Positions 8,765 through 18,710 of a DNA stretch of 64,000 nucleotides are shown piece by piece (within the stretch, counting starts at the first letter, position 1; every line of letters starts with the position of its first letter). Made by a program: the position numbers and the translations under genes. This stretch comes from Candidatus Pelagibacter sp. RS40. Its GTDB lineage: Bacteria > Pseudomonadota > Alphaproteobacteria > Pelagibacterales > Pelagibacteraceae. The stretch spans positions 372,001-436,000 of the forward strand of contig NZ_CP020778.1 of NCBI RefSeq assembly GCF_002101295.1. Reading direction: 5' to 3'. A model generated the notes under the pieces. The model had not been told where the DNA came from, ran no database searches, and saw nothing but the letters and a program-made list of their open reading frames with translations.

Positions 8765-9325
8765 ATGCTGTTACTAGTCGGCCTAGGTAACCCTACCCCA
8801 AATTCAAATAATAATAGACACAATATTGGATTTAAAGTCGTAGATGCAATAAATCAAAAATTTGGCCTTTCAAAACAAAAACCAAAATTTAAAGGCTTGC
8901 TTACTACTGGTAACATTGGTGAACAAAAAGTTTATGCCATAAAACCTTTAACTTTTATGAATAATTCTGGAATTTGCATACGAGAATTATTGGAATACTT
9001 CAAAATGGATGCAGAGGACGTTATTGTTTTTCATGATGATTTGGATGTTGAATTTGGAAAAATAAAAGCAAAGTTTGGTGGGTCAAGCGCAGGTCACAAT
9101 GGAATAGCATCAATCGATAAATTCATAGGTAAAGATTACTCTAGAGTGAGAATTGGAATTGGAAAACCAGATAAAAAGATTTCGGTATCTGACTTTGTTT
9201 TAAATGATTTTACAGATGATGAACAAGAACACTTAGAGAAAATTACATCAAATATAATTGAGTCTTTATCTATTTTAATTGATAAAAAATTGGATTTATT
9301 TTCTAGTACTGTAAACAATAATTAA
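8765..9325 (+). CDS. pth: Peptidyl-tRNA hydrolase
   Basis: This 186-aa enzyme releases peptides from tRNAs dropped by stalled ribosomes. The N terminus LLVGLGNPTPNSNNNRHNIGF contains the catalytic His of the RHN motif; the usual GNPGxxYxxTRHN is slightly altered but key residues remain. KPLTFMNNSG and FHDDLDVEFGKIKAKFGGSSAGHNG are the other family signatures. It sits 29 bp after rplY and 4 bp before ychF, so all three are probably on one transcript. Confidence 0.95.
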   Translation: MLLLVGLGNPTPNSNNNRHNIGFKVVDAINQKFGLSKQKPKFKGLLTTGNIGEQKVYAIKPLTFMNNSGICIRELLEYFKMDAEDVIVFHDDLDVEFGKIKAKFGGSSAGHNGIASIDKFIGKDYSRVRIGIGKPDKKISVSDFVLNDFTDDEQEHLEKITSNIIESLSILIDKKLDLFSSTVNNN

Positions 9326-9329
9326 TTTA

Positions 9330-10406
9330 ATGGGTTTTAAATGTGGTATAGTTGGATTACCTAACGTGGGTAAGTCTACTCTATTTAATGCACTAACCAA
9401 CTCTAGCAAAGCACAGGCGGCTAACTTTCCTTTTTGTACAATCGACCCTAACATCGGTTTAGTTCCAGTTCCTGACGAGAGATTAGATAATTTAGTAAAT
9501 ATTTCAAAATCCAAAAAAAAAATTTACACAACCATATCATTTGTTGATATTGCAGGTTTAGTCAAAGGTGCGTCGAAAGGAGAAGGTTTGGGTAATAAAT
9601 TTCTATCCCATATAAGAGAAGTAGATGCAATAATCCACATGATTAGATGTTTTGATTCAGATGATATTCAAAATGTCAACCCTGATGTAAACCCAGTAAG
9701 AGATTTGGAAATTATAGAAACCGAAATGAAACTTGCAGATTTAGAATCTATTCAAAAGAGATTGGATAAAAAAAATAGAAAAAACATTGAAGAGAATCAC
9801 ATTAAAATCTTAGAAAGAGCAATGTTATTAATAAATAACGATGAGAAATTGGAACAACTTGATAATGAATTTGAAAAAAAAGATATAAAAATATGTGGTT
9901 TATTATCGACTAAACCAAAGCTTTATGTGTGCAATGTTGATGAAGATAGTATCGAAAAAGGAAATAATTACACAAAGGAATTCATAGAAACTTTTGGTGA
10001 AGATAATACGTTAATAATATCTGCTGATATAGAAAATCAAATTAATGATTTAGTTGATAAAAATGAAAAGAAAAATTTTATGGAAATGCTTAATATTAAA
10101 GAAACTGGTCTAAATAATTTGGTTAAGAAAGGTTACAATTTGCTATCTTTAGAGACCTTTTTTACATCTGGTCCAGAAGAATCTCGAGCATGGACTATAA
10201 CAAAAAATTGTACAGCACCTAAGGCGGCAGGAGAAATTCACACTGATTTTGAAAAAGGATTCATAAGAGCTGAAACTATATCGTACGATGATTTCATCAA
10301 AAATGAAGGTTGGGTAAAATCTAAGGAAAATGGAAAAATGCGATTAGAGGGTAAAGATTATATTGTAAAAGATGGCGATGTACTAAACTTTAGATTCAAC
10401 ACGTGA
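9330..10406 (+). CDS. ychF: Redox-regulated ATPase YchF (OLA1 family)
   Basis: This is a 358-aa Obg-family P-loop protein that prefers ATP. It has the G1 loop GLPNVGKST (residues 8-16), the G3 region DIAGLVKGASKGEGLGNKFL, a coiled-coil insert around 120-190, and a C-terminal TGS-like domain with the DFEKGFIRAETISYDDF motif. It associates with ribosomes and stress responses in E. coli. It ends the plus-strand run that began at lgt; the last 24 bp overlap the 3' end of convergent petC. Confidence 0.95.
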   Translation: MGFKCGIVGLPNVGKSTLFNALTNSSKAQAANFPFCTIDPNIGLVPVPDERLDNLVNISKSKKKIYTTISFVDIAGLVKGASKGEGLGNKFLSHIREVDAIIHMIRCFDSDDIQNVNPDVNPVRDLEIIETEMKLADLESIQKRLDKKNRKNIEENHIKILERAMLLINNDEKLEQLDNEFEKKDIKICGLLSTKPKLYVCNVDEDSIEKGNNYTKEFIETFGEDNTLIISADIENQINDLVDKNEKKNFMEMLNIKETGLNNLVKKGYNLLSLETFFTSGPEESRAWTITKNCTAPKAAGEIHTDFEKGFIRAETISYDDFIKNEGWVKSKENGKMRLEGKDYIVKDGDVLNFRFNT

Positions 10407-11159
10407 CCATATTTTTTTCATACTAAAATAAACTAAAACAGTAAGAATAATTAAATAGGAAATAACCCTAAATCCAGTTTTATGTCTTGTTTCTAGGTGA
10501 GGCTCAGCTGACCACATTAAAAAATTTACTACATCTTTAGCCATTTGCTCTTGCGTTGCTTTTGTACCGTCAGAATACTCTACTAGATCATCCGACAATG
10601 GATTAGGCATTTTTATTTTGTTTCCATACATGTATTTATTATAATAAACACCATCATCTAATTTTATGCCAGAAGGTGGGTCCTCATATCCAAGTAATAA
10701 AGAATACACATAATCTGCTCCACCCTTTCTTGCTTTAACAAGAACAGACATATCAGGTGGATAAGCTCCACCATTTGCAGATTTTGCTTCCTCATCATTT
10801 GCATATGGCATTACAAATTTATCCGACAATTTTGCTGGTCTTGTGAACATTTCTCCAGTGCTATCTGGACCGTCTGTTACCTCAAAACTCGCTGCTATAG
10901 CTTTTGCTTCAGCCTCAGAAAATTCTGGTCCACCCTTCTCAGATAGATTTCTATAGCTTAAATATTTCATTGAATGACATGAAGCGCAAACCTCTGTGTA
11001 TACTTGATATCCTCTTTGTAATGATGCTCTATCAAATTTTCCAAAAAGACCTTTGAATGTCCAGTCTGTCTCCAAAAATTTTGCTGTATTTTCTGCAGCA
11101 AAGGATTTCGAATTTAAGACAAAAAATAATATTATTAAAAATTTAATTATATTTCTCAC
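10383..11159 (-). CDS. petC: Cytochrome c1 of the bc1 complex
   Basis: This 258-aa membrane-anchored c-type cytochrome passes electrons from the Rieske protein to cytochrome c. A signal peptide covers about residues 1-21 (cleavage near SFAAE). Heme attaches at Cys58-Ala-Ser-Cys61-His62, and a C-terminal TM segment near 230-248 anchors it. It abuts petB with no spacer (petB stop ends at 11160, petC starts at 11159), consistent with a petABC operon. The 3' end overlaps ychF by 24 bp. Confidence 0.95.
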   Translation of the reverse strand: MRNIIKFLIILFFVLNSKSFAAENTAKFLETDWTFKGLFGKFDRASLQRGYQVYTEVCASCHSMKYLSYRNLSEKGGPEFSEAEAKAIAASFEVTDGPDSTGEMFTRPAKLSDKFVMPYANDEEAKSANGGAYPPDMSVLVKARKGGADYVYSLLLGYEDPPSGIKLDDGVYYNKYMYGNKIKMPNPLSDDLVEYSDGTKATQEQMAKDVVNFLMWSAEPHLETRHKTGFRVISYLIILTVLVYFSMKKIWSRVESKV

Positions 11160-12422
11160 TTAACTGATTTTCTCTACTTTATCTCTGGCGGCCGCAAGAT
11201 TTGGTGAGCCTCCCAAAACTGGCTCTGTAATACTTAATGGCAAAGGTAGTGTTTTTTCCTTAAGGCCTAATACTGGGAGAATAATTAAAAAATGAGCAAA
11301 ATAATAAATTGTTCCTATTCTAGCAATTAATAAATATAGGCCTTCTGCAGGCATTGCTCCCACATAGCCAAGAATTAAAACATCGGCAACTAGTATCCAG
11401 TAAAATTGTTTATATAGTGGTCTAAAAACAGCAGATCTTATTTTTGATGTATCTAACCAAGGTAAAGCTGCTAAAATTAAAATAGCTGATAACATTGCTA
11501 TAACTCCCATCAACTTGTCAGGAACAGAACGTAAAATTGCATAGAAAGGTAAAAGATACCACTCTGGAACAATGTGTGCAGGGGTAACTAAAGGATTTGC
11601 CTCAATGTAATTATCTGCGTGTCCTAAAACATTGGGTGAATAGAAAACAAACATAGCAAATAATATTAAAAACATTAATAGAGCAAATGCATCTTTAATA
11701 ACTATGTATGGATGAAATGGAACTGTATCTTTTGATGGTTTTTTAATATCAATTCCAACAGGATTATTATTACCTGGTACATGCAGCGCCCAAATGTGTA
11801 AAACTACTAACCCTAAAATTAAAAAAGGTAGTAAATAGTGAAGAGTGAAAAATCTTGTTAAAGTAGGATTATCAACAGAATATCCTCCCCACAACCATGT
11901 TGTTATACTTTCACCGACAAGTGGAATTGCACTAAATAAGTTTGTAATTACAGTTGCTCCCCAAAAACTCATCTGTCCCCAAGGTAGTACATAACCCATG
12001 AAAGCTGCAGCCATCATTAATAGATAAATAATTATTCCAATAATCCAAATAATTTCTCTTGGAGCTTTATACGATCCATAAAATAAAGCTCTAAATATGT
12101 GGATGTAAACTGCTAAGAAAAACATTGATGCACCGTTTGCATGCACATATCTTAACAACCATCCATAGTTCACATCTCTCATAATATGTTCAACACTACT
12201 AAATGCATGATCTACATGTGCGATGTAGTGCATAGCTAAAACTAATCCAGTTACTATTTGAGTTATTAAACAAAATGTTAATATTCCACCAAATGTCCAC
12301 CAATAATTTAAGTTTTTTGGTGTTGGATAATCAGTTAAATGATTTACAAGCGATAATAAAGGCAGTCTATCATTAAACCATTTTCCAAATTTTGAACTAG
12401 GCGTGTATTCGTGATCACTCAT
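11160..12422 (-). CDS. petB: Cytochrome b of the bc1 complex
   Basis: This 420-aa polytopic subunit carries hemes bL and bH and both quinone sites. Heme-ligand histidines lie in the HYIAH and [20 protein letters not shown] segments of one helix pair and in the HYLLPF and HIWALH segments of another. The Qo-site PEWY motif is present ([14 protein letters not shown]). Length fits a bacterial full-length cytochrome b with eight TM helices, not the split b6 form. It is the middle gene of petABC, 8 bp after petA. Confidence 0.97.
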   Translation of the reverse strand: MSDHEYTPSSKFGKWFNDRLPLLSLVNHLTDYPTPKNLNYWWTFGGILTFCLITQIVTGLVLAMHYIAHVDHAFSSVEHIMRDVNYGWLLRYVHANGASMFFLAVYIHIFRALFYGSYKAPREIIWIIGIIIYLLMMAAAFMGYVLPWGQMSFWGATVITNLFSAIPLVGESITTWLWGGYSVDNPTLTRFFTLHYLLPFLILGLVVLHIWALHVPGNNNPVGIDIKKPSKDTVPFHPYIVIKDAFALLMFLILFAMFVFYSPNVLGHADNYIEANPLVTPAHIVPEWYLLPFYAILRSVPDKLMGVIAMLSAILILAALPWLDTSKIRSAVFRPLYKQFYWILVADVLILGYVGAMPAEGLYLLIARIGTIYYFAHFLIILPVLGLKEKTLPLPLSITEPVLGGSPNLAAARDKVEKIS

Positions 12423-12430
12423 ATATTTTA

Positions 12431-12952
12431 TTATCCAATCTTAATAGTGTTATTATTTACAAATTCATATTTTGGAACTTCCATGTTAGTTGGTGCAGGT
12501 CCCTTTCTAATTCTTCCAGAAGTATCATAATGAGATCCATGACATGGGCAAAACCATCCGTCATAGTCTCCTTTATCTGTAAGAGGTACACAACCTAAAT
12601 GGGTACACACTCCAAGCATTACAAGCCACTCTGGCTTTTTAACTCTATCTTCATCTTTTTCTGGATGTTTTAAATCTCCTAAACTTACTTCTCTAGCTTT
12701 CTGAATTTCTTGATCTGTTCTTCTTTTAATAAAAACTGGTTTTCCTCTCCAAAGCACTGTAAGAGATTGTCCCGGTTGAACAGAGCTAATGTCAACCTCT
12801 GTACTTGCAAGAGCTTTTACTGATGCATCCGGGTTCATTTGGTCTACTACTGGCCAAATTGCTGCTCCAACTCCCACAGCTCCTGCTGCTGCTGTTGCTG
12901 TAAAAAGGAAATCTCTTCGTTCTGTCTTTTTTTTATCGTTTTTGTCCGACAT
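12431..12952 (-). CDS. petA: Rieske iron-sulfur subunit of the bc1 complex
   Basis: This 173-aa protein oxidises ubiquinol at the Qo site and passes the electron to cytochrome c1. The [2Fe-2S] ligands are in C116-T-H118-L-G-C121 and C135-P-C137-H138. An N-terminal RRDF followed by an alanine/glycine-rich hydrophobic segment (about 15-35) is a Tat-type signal anchor that stays uncleaved in this family. It is the first gene of petABC. A palindrome lies in the 60-bp gap to the divergent trmL. Confidence 0.97.
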   Translation of the reverse strand: MSDKNDKKKTERRDFLFTATAAAGAVGVGAAIWPVVDQMNPDASVKALASTEVDISSVQPGQSLTVLWRGKPVFIKRRTDQEIQKAREVSLGDLKHPEKDEDRVKKPEWLVMLGVCTHLGCVPLTDKGDYDGWFCPCHGSHYDTSGRIRKGPAPTNMEVPKYEFVNNNTIKIG

Positions 12953-12984
12953 CTTTATTAATTTAATACTTTGGTAATATATGA

Positions 12985-12998
12985 TTTCTTATAAGAAA
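12985..12998. repeat. 14-bp perfect palindrome in the petA-trmL divergent gap
   Basis: The sequence TTTCTTATAAGAAA equals its own reverse complement and lies between the divergent petA and trmL starts, 33 bp before the petA ATG. It could be an operator for either gene or part of overlapping promoters, but AT-rich palindromes occur often by chance. No regulator can be assigned. Confidence 0.4.
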
Positions 12999-13012
12999 AA
13001 AGATATTTTTCT

Positions 13013-13501
13013 ATGGTAACAATGACACATAAACGGTTATTTTCTGGACCTAAAATTGCTCTTTACGAGCCTGATATACCTCAAAATACTGCTTCGATTA
13101 TTAGAACATGCTCATGTCTTGGGGCGCATCTTGAAATAATTGAACCTTGTGGTTTTCTCTTTAATGATAAACGATTTAAGAGAGTAGTTATGGATTATTT
13201 AGATGAAAAAATGATTACTTTTTATAAAGACTCTGAGGATTTTTTTGCAAAAAAGAAAGGTGAAAGAATTATTCTCATGACAACCAAAGCTAAGACAGGT
13301 CTTGATGTTTTCAAATTTAAAAAAAATGATACAGTGCTTTTTGGTAGAGAAAGTGCTGGAGTGCCAGATTCAATTCACAAAAAAATCAAAAATAAAATTA
13401 AAATACCAATGATAAAGGAAAAAAGGTCTTTAAACCTAGCTGTATCGGTTGCTATAACCCTTTCTGAAAATTTAAGGCAAACAAAATGGATAATGAAATA
13501 A
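13013..13501 (+). CDS. trmL: tRNA (cytidine/uridine(34)-2'-O)-methyltransferase TrmL
   Basis: This 162-aa SPOUT (trefoil-knot) enzyme 2'-O-methylates the wobble base of certain leucine tRNAs. The family pattern is clear: ALYEPDIPQNTASIIRTC near the N terminus, the Asp-Tyr-Leu-Asp motif DYLDEK, and the SAM knot VLFGRESAGVPDSIHK with SLNLAVSVAITL. A second ATG three codons in (MTHKR) is an equally possible start. It overlaps hemF by 16 bp. Confidence 0.92.
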   Translation: MVTMTHKRLFSGPKIALYEPDIPQNTASIIRTCSCLGAHLEIIEPCGFLFNDKRFKRVVMDYLDEKMITFYKDSEDFFAKKKGERIILMTTKAKTGLDVFKFKKNDTVLFGRESAGVPDSIHKKIKNKIKIPMIKEKRSLNLAVSVAITLSENLRQTKWIMK

Positions 13502-14313
13502 AAAAAAAATTAGCCCGAAACTGGTTTAAAACTATTCAAGAGGTTTTGTGTAAAGATATTGAAGAATTAGAGGGTAAAAAAAATATATTTAAAATAACAA
13601 ACTGGGAAAGAGGAAAAAAATCGAACGAAGGAGGAGGTCAATTTAGAATATTTGAAAATGGCAAAATTTTTGAAAAAGTTGGTGTAAACTTCTCAGAAGT
13701 TTATGGAAAATTCTCAAAAGAATTTAGAAATAAAGTTCCTGGAACAGATAAAAAACCAAATTTTTGGGCATCTGGTATTTCTGTTGTAATGCACATGAAA
13801 AATCCAAATGTTCCTGCAATGCATTTTAATACAAGATACATATTTACTTCTCATGGTTGGTTTGGTGGTGGTATGGATGTAACACCATGTTTAAAAGATA
13901 AAAATTTAGAAAAGTGGTTTCACTCTGAATTAAAAAAAGCATGTAATAAACATAATAAAAATTATTATTCAAAATATAAAAAATGGTGTGATAGATATTT
14001 TTATCTACCACACAGAAATGAACCAAGAGGCATTGGTGGAATATTTTTTGATTATAAAAAGGAAAATTGGGAGAAAGATTTTGCTTTTGTAAGAGAAGTA
14101 GGATTATGTTTTAAGAATATTTTTAGAGAGATAATATTAAAAAAATCAAAAAAAAAATGGACTAACAAAGAAAAGGAAATTCAATATTTGAAGAGAGGTA
14201 GATATGTTGAGTTCAATTTATTATATGATAGAGGAACAAAATTTGGACTACAAACAGGTGGAAATGTTGAGGGTATATTAATGTCTCTACCACCAATTGC
14301 TAAATGGAAATAA
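13486..14313 (+). CDS. hemF: Oxygen-dependent coproporphyrinogen III oxidase
   Basis: This 275-aa cytosolic enzyme decarboxylates coproporphyrinogen III to protoporphyrinogen IX using O2, a step of heme synthesis. The HemF signature HMKNPNVPAMHFNTRYI (near residue 103) and GWFGGGMDVTPC, HRNEPRGIGGIFFDY and the C-terminal GRYVEFNLLYDRGTKFGLQTGG are all present. The oxygen-dependent form suits an aerobic marine organism, and heme is needed by bc1 and aa3 genes in this window. It overlaps trmL by 16 bp and is 3 bp before greA. Confidence 0.96.
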   Translation: MDNEIKKKLARNWFKTIQEVLCKDIEELEGKKNIFKITNWERGKKSNEGGGQFRIFENGKIFEKVGVNFSEVYGKFSKEFRNKVPGTDKKPNFWASGISVVMHMKNPNVPAMHFNTRYIFTSHGWFGGGMDVTPCLKDKNLEKWFHSELKKACNKHNKNYYSKYKKWCDRYFYLPHRNEPRGIGGIFFDYKKENWEKDFAFVREVGLCFKNIFREIILKKSKKKWTNKEKEIQYLKRGRYVEFNLLYDRGTKFGLQTGGNVEGILMSLPPIAKWK

Positions 14314-14316
14314 AAA

Positions 14317-14793
14317 ATGGAAAAAGAACCTATCACTGTTAATGGTTTAGAAAAACTAAAACAGGAATTAATATTTCTTAAAGAAAAAAAGAGACCAGAA
14401 ATAGTTGCGGCAATTGCAGAGGCAAGGTCTCATGGAGATTTAAAAGAAAATGCAGAATATCATGCTGCAAAAGAACAGCAGTCTCATAATGAGGGAAGAA
14501 TTCAAGAAGTTGAGGATATTATAGCAAGAGCTAACGTAATTGATGTAACAAAGATTTCTAATGATGGGAAAGTAATTTTTGGTTCATCTGTTTTTCTACA
14601 AAATTTAGATACAAATGAAAAAATAAATTACAAAATTGTTGGTAAAGACGAGGCCGATTTAAAACAAAAGTTACTTTATTTTAAATCTCCCATAGGAAAA
14701 GGTTTAATTGGTAAAAACAAAGGAGATCTTGTGGAAGTAAATACGCCAGCAGGAGTAAAAAACTTTGAAATTATTGATGTAAAATATATTTAA
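14317..14793 (+). CDS. greA: Transcription elongation factor GreA
   Basis: This 158-aa factor rescues backtracked RNA polymerase by stimulating transcript cleavage. The N-terminal coiled coil (residues about 8-75) contains the acidic tip region [16 protein letters not shown], and the C-terminal FKBP-like domain ends with [23 protein letters not shown]. Length is standard. It follows hemF by 3 bp and overlaps the convergent cca gene by 4 bp. Confidence 0.96.
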   Translation: MEKEPITVNGLEKLKQELIFLKEKKRPEIVAAIAEARSHGDLKENAEYHAAKEQQSHNEGRIQEVEDIIARANVIDVTKISNDGKVIFGSSVFLQNLDTNEKINYKIVGKDEADLKQKLLYFKSPIGKGLIGKNKGDLVEVNTPAGVKNFEIIDVKYI

Positions 14794-16064
14794 TTAGAAA
14801 AAGTTTTTTCAATTTCTTTATCTGTAATACTAAATGAATTGTTTACCCAAATATTTTCCAAATTTTTGAGTTTTTGCCCTAATTCACGACCCTCTTTTAT
14901 ATCAAATTTTTCCATTATACTTTTTGCTTTTATTGGAAAAACTGGTTTTTCTTTTTTCTGAAAATAATTTTTAAGCTCAATTAATTTTTTTTTCATTGTA
15001 TTTGTTTTAATTAACTCAAAGTCAATTAAATCAATTACACTTGATTTATTGTTATAATAAAAGATTTTCTCAAGTTTTTTTTTTGAAAAAAAATCTTTTT
15101 CTTTATAATACTCAAAATTAGATTTAAGGAATTTTATTCTATTTTTAGCGTCATTAGATAGATTGAATTTGTAAAGAAAATAATCTGCATTATCTGTCTC
15201 GTCTATAATTAATAGAGCTAATAAAAAATCGAAACTTTTATTTATTAGTATTTCCTCTTTTTTCTTTTCTAATTTTTTTAATATTTTTAGATTAACCAAT
15301 TGAGGAAAAATAAGTGAAATAATCTCATATGAAAAATTATCCTTAACTAATTTAAATAAAGCCCTTGATTTAAATATTTTATTTAATTCATCTAATAATC
15401 TTTCCTTAGATAGATTGGAAACACCGCTAATATTTTGTTTTATGGTCTTTTTGATTTCACTGCTGTGATCTTTCTTACTATACAAAAGAAAAAATCTTAT
15501 ATACCTCAAGATTCTTAGATAATCCTCTTGAATTCTTTCATAAGAATTTCCAATAAATCTTACTGTTCCATTTTGCAGATCTTCTACTCCATTATTTGGA
15601 TCAAATAAATTTCCATCAATATCGGCATATATTGAGTTTATAGTGAAGTCCCTTCTGATCGAATCCTCTTTCCAGTCTTTTGTAAAAATTACTTCAGCAT
15701 GTCTTCCATCTGTTTTAATATCATTCCTTAAAGAGGTTATCTCAAAATTTTGATTACCTATTCTTGCAGTTATTGTTCCATGTTTTATCCCAGTTTCAAA
15801 AAACTCGATTTTATTTATTGTCAAACATTCTTTTACTTGATCTGGATTAAGATTTGTTGCTAAATCTATGTCATCGTAATTTTCGTTATTTAAAATTTTT
15901 CTTACGCATCCACCAACATATCTTATATCGCTCCATTCATTGTGACTAGAAATTGCATTAAAAATAGATTTTACATCTGATGTATTTTTAATATTTTGAA
16001 ATAAGATTTCTTTTTGATTTAATTTTTTTTTAAAATTAAAAAATTTAGTAAATATATTGTTCAT
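14790..16064 (-). CDS. cca: CCA tRNA nucleotidyltransferase / poly(A) polymerase family protein
   Basis: This 424-aa class II nucleotidyltransferase adds or repairs the 3' CCA of tRNAs. The head has [24 protein letters not shown] with the catalytic Asp-x-Asp, then [12 protein letters not shown] and the [16 protein letters not shown] motif. A poly(A) polymerase function of the same family cannot be fully excluded, but size and alphaproteobacterial precedent favour CCA addition. It lies just downstream of tRNA-Gln on the same strand, 3 bp from the tRNA's encoded CCA end. Confidence 0.9.
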   Translation of the reverse strand: MNNIFTKFFNFKKKLNQKEILFQNIKNTSDVKSIFNAISSHNEWSDIRYVGGCVRKILNNENYDDIDLATNLNPDQVKECLTINKIEFFETGIKHGTITARIGNQNFEITSLRNDIKTDGRHAEVIFTKDWKEDSIRRDFTINSIYADIDGNLFDPNNGVEDLQNGTVRFIGNSYERIQEDYLRILRYIRFFLLYSKKDHSSEIKKTIKQNISGVSNLSKERLLDELNKIFKSRALFKLVKDNFSYEIISLIFPQLVNLKILKKLEKKKEEILINKSFDFLLALLIIDETDNADYFLYKFNLSNDAKNRIKFLKSNFEYYKEKDFFSKKKLEKIFYYNNKSSVIDLIDFELIKTNTMKKKLIELKNYFQKKEKPVFPIKAKSIMEKFDIKEGRELGQKLKNLENIWVNNSFSITDKEIEKTFSN

Positions 16065-16067
16065 ATT

Positions 16068-16142
16068 TGGCTGGGGTGCTAGGATTCGAACCTAGGAATG
16101 GCGGTACCAAAAACCGCTGCCTTACCACTTGGCTACACCCCA
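16068..16142 (-). tRNA. tRNA-Gln (anticodon UUG)
   Basis: The minus strand folds into a 75-nt tRNA including an encoded CCA end. The acceptor stem TGGGGTG pairs with CACCCCA, the D arm is GCC...GGC, and the anticodon stem GCGGT/ACCGC closes the 7-base loop TTTTGGT, which places TTG at positions 34-36. The T arm is CTAGG-TTCGAAT-CCTAG. The discriminator base is G, as expected for glutamine. It lies between ispE and cca on the same strand. Confidence 0.95.
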
Positions 16143-16174
16143 AAATTCTTTTCGTATAACACAAAAAAAAAGCT

Positions 16175-17020
16175 TTATATAGTTTTAGATAAAATACACC
16201 AATAGTTTTTATATTTTTTTTTTAATATTTTTTGAGCTTTTTTTGCATTATTTTTTGTAGCTAAGTATAAGACAATTGAAGATCCTGACCCAGACATTCT
16301 GGTAAATAAAACATTATCTAATTTTTCAACAAATAATTTTATATTTTTTAGTTTTGGATATTTTTGAAATGCTGGATTTTCTAGATCATTTGTTAGTTTT
16401 GATAAGAATTTGAGTGACAAAAATTTTTTACTTTTTAATTTTAACTTAGTTCTGGAAAAATTTTTAACCTTTGAATATATATCTTTTGTAGAACAACCAA
16501 AATCTGGTTTAATTATTATTAAATGAAGTGGCGATTTAAGTTTAGCGTATTTTATTCTCAATTCTTTTGAAATAATTGAACTCTTGTTTAAGCCTAAAAT
16601 AGTATCTGAACCTATCTTTGAGCTGATTTTAAAAATATCATTACGCTTAAGTTTTATATTATTTTTTTTAATCAAATATTTTAAGATACTTGCTGCATTC
16701 ATTGAGCCACCCCCTAAACCAGATTTAAGAGGTATATTTTTTCTAATTTTAATTAAATACTTTTCATTATTTAAAAGTTTTTTTTGATCTAATATTTGAA
16801 TAAGGTTTGAAACAGTATTTTTTTTATTTATTCCATTAGAAAATTCTCCATCAAATAATATTTTGTGACCATTGCCTTTAATTTTTTTTATGTGAATTTG
16901 ATCATATAAATCAATTAAGCTCACTAAGCTCTCAATTTTATGATGTTTGGTTTTTAATTTTTTTAATACACCTAAAGAAATATTTATTTTTGCGTAGGAT
17001 CGGATTTTGTCAAATCTCAT
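16175..17020 (-). CDS. ispE: 4-(cytidine 5'-diphospho)-2-C-methyl-D-erythritol kinase
   Basis: This 281-aa GHMP kinase phosphorylates CDP-methylerythritol in the MEP isoprenoid pathway. The ATP loop IPLKSGLGGGSMNAASIL and the N-terminal SYAKINISLGVL are diagnostic, and the C-terminal MSGSGSSIVLY closes the active site. The protein is lysine-rich, as expected from the base composition. It starts 3 bp after the TPR gene stop, and the MEP pathway also reappears at 33.7 kb with ispH. Confidence 0.93.
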   Translation of the reverse strand: MRFDKIRSYAKINISLGVLKKLKTKHHKIESLVSLIDLYDQIHIKKIKGNGHKILFDGEFSNGINKKNTVSNLIQILDQKKLLNNEKYLIKIRKNIPLKSGLGGGSMNAASILKYLIKKNNIKLKRNDIFKISSKIGSDTILGLNKSSIISKELRIKYAKLKSPLHLIIIKPDFGCSTKDIYSKVKNFSRTKLKLKSKKFLSLKFLSKLTNDLENPAFQKYPKLKNIKLFVEKLDNVLFTRMSGSGSSIVLYLATKNNAKKAQKILKKKYKNYWCILSKTI

Positions 17021-17023
17021 CGA

Positions 17024-18700
17024 TTATATTTTACGGGGACCATCAATAAGTTTATTCTCAATATCTTTTTTCATTTCTTCTTCTGTATCTTCAAGTTCTA
17101 ATACGTGTTCCCAAAAATACTTTGCTTGTAATTTTCTATCTAGTTGCCATAAAACATCTCCATAGTGATCATTAACAATTGGGTCATCTGGCATTAATTC
17201 AACAGCTTTTCTTAAGTATTTTTCTGCGTTTATAAAATCACCAATCAAATAATATCCCCATCCAACTGAATCTGTTATATATGGGTCGTTCTCTCTTAAC
17301 TCGTAGGCTCTCATTAGCATTTTCATAGCTTTTTCTATTTTAATATTTCTTTCAAGCCAACTATACGAAAGGTAATTAAGCGTGTAAGCATGATCAGGTC
17401 GAATATTTAAAGACATCAACAAATCTTTGTCTGCTTTTGAATAATTTTTTAATCTCTCATAAGTTCCTCCTCTTCTATATAAAACATCCGCATACATATT
17501 TGAATTTTTATCAATCTGATTTAAAACTTGCGTATAGTAATCTATAGCTATTTTATAATTTTCAAAATTTTTATATATGTTTGCTAAGTCAAAAAGAATT
17601 TTTGGTGATTTTTGTTTTAAATCAGAAATATTATCTTCAATATACTTTAAAGATTTATCATCATTTTCCTCTTCAGAAATAATCTGAGCAATTTTTTTTA
17701 TTTTGTACCAAAAATAAATTTCATCCTCTGAACTGAATTTTTCTAATATTTCCCTCGAAATATCAAAATTGTTGTTATCATAATAATTTTCTGCCAATAG
17801 AGATAAATTAAAATAAAATTTCGGGTTTAGGTAATTAGATACACTTAAATAAAAATTCGATGTTTCAATAATATTTTGTGATGAATATAAGTTAGATATC
17901 AGGAAAAAAAATTCAGATAAAAGATCATTTTCATTTTGACATGAAAAATGTTTTTTAAATTTTTTATAATTTTCATTATCTATCCATTTTTTTGATTGGG
18001 ATATTAATAAGGTACTCGAAAAAGGTTCAATTGTTTTTGATATTTGTTTTGCAGTTTTATAGTCTTTATTTACAATTACATTTGATAAGTAAAAAAATAA
18101 ATATCTTGAGTAATCTCCTTCAGCAGAATTAATTAAGTTTAAGAAATGACTATCTGTTTTGTTAGAATTCAGATAGCAATTTTGAAAAGCATTCACAATC
18201 AAACTTAACTTTCCAAAATCACTTGTTGAATACTGTAATTTTTTATTTTTAAATAAATTATTGAAGCTTTCTAAAGTTTTAATAATTATAAACTCGTAGG
18301 TATTTTCGTTAGATAAATTAAAAGTCTTAATAACTTTTGAAGCTTGTACATATTTTTTCTTATTCATCAAATCTAAGACTATTAAAAGCTTACCTTCAAA
18401 AAAATTTGAATTCTTCGTGTTACGCGATGATTTTATTTGATTTACAGCCTTTTTAATTTGGCCATCTAGAACAAGAGAATATACGTATTCTTTTAAATAG
18501 TTGTTATGTTTTTTTTTGAGATATTTTGAAGATTCAAAAAATTCTAAGGCTTTATTATTTTTTTGATTATCAAATGAAATTAGCGCAGAAAAATAGCTTG
18601 AAAGGTACTTATAATTAAAATCATTTTTATCACTTGTTTTAGTATAACCTACAGTTTGGTATAAAAGAGCAAAAATAATATAAAAAATTTTTAAGAACAT
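17024..18700 (-). CDS. Tetratricopeptide-repeat protein with signal peptide
   Basis: This 558-aa protein has an N-terminal hydrophobic signal (residues about 1-18) and is probably exported or periplasmic. TPR helices are clear from about residue 370 onward, for example IYKNFENYKIAIDYYTQVL, the NLxYxxLERN-like unit, and AEKYLRKAVELMPDDPIVNDHYGDVL. The N-terminal half is degenerate TPR-like helical sequence. Proteins of this build beside ispE are common in alphaproteobacteria, but no specific partner is known. Its start codon is only 10 bp from the divergent UDG gene. Confidence 0.8.
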   Translation of the reverse strand: MFLKIFYIIFALLYQTVGYTKTSDKNDFNYKYLSSYFSALISFDNQKNNKALEFFESSKYLKKKHNNYLKEYVYSLVLDGQIKKAVNQIKSSRNTKNSNFFEGKLLIVLDLMNKKKYVQASKVIKTFNLSNENTYEFIIIKTLESFNNLFKNKKLQYSTSDFGKLSLIVNAFQNCYLNSNKTDSHFLNLINSAEGDYSRYLFFYLSNVIVNKDYKTAKQISKTIEPFSSTLLISQSKKWIDNENYKKFKKHFSCQNENDLLSEFFFLISNLYSSQNIIETSNFYLSVSNYLNPKFYFNLSLLAENYYDNNNFDISREILEKFSSEDEIYFWYKIKKIAQIISEEENDDKSLKYIEDNISDLKQKSPKILFDLANIYKNFENYKIAIDYYTQVLNQIDKNSNMYADVLYRRGGTYERLKNYSKADKDLLMSLNIRPDHAYTLNYLSYSWLERNIKIEKAMKMLMRAYELRENDPYITDSVGWGYYLIGDFINAEKYLRKAVELMPDDPIVNDHYGDVLWQLDRKLQAKYFWEHVLELEDTEEEMKKDIENKLIDGPRKI

Positions 18701-18710
18701 TATTTAATTT

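Noticed and set aside
8572-8790. 72-codon plus-strand frame overlapping the end of rplY and start of pth
   Set aside because: It is in another phase over the repetitive Glu/Lys/Ala tail of L25, and gives a low-complexity product.
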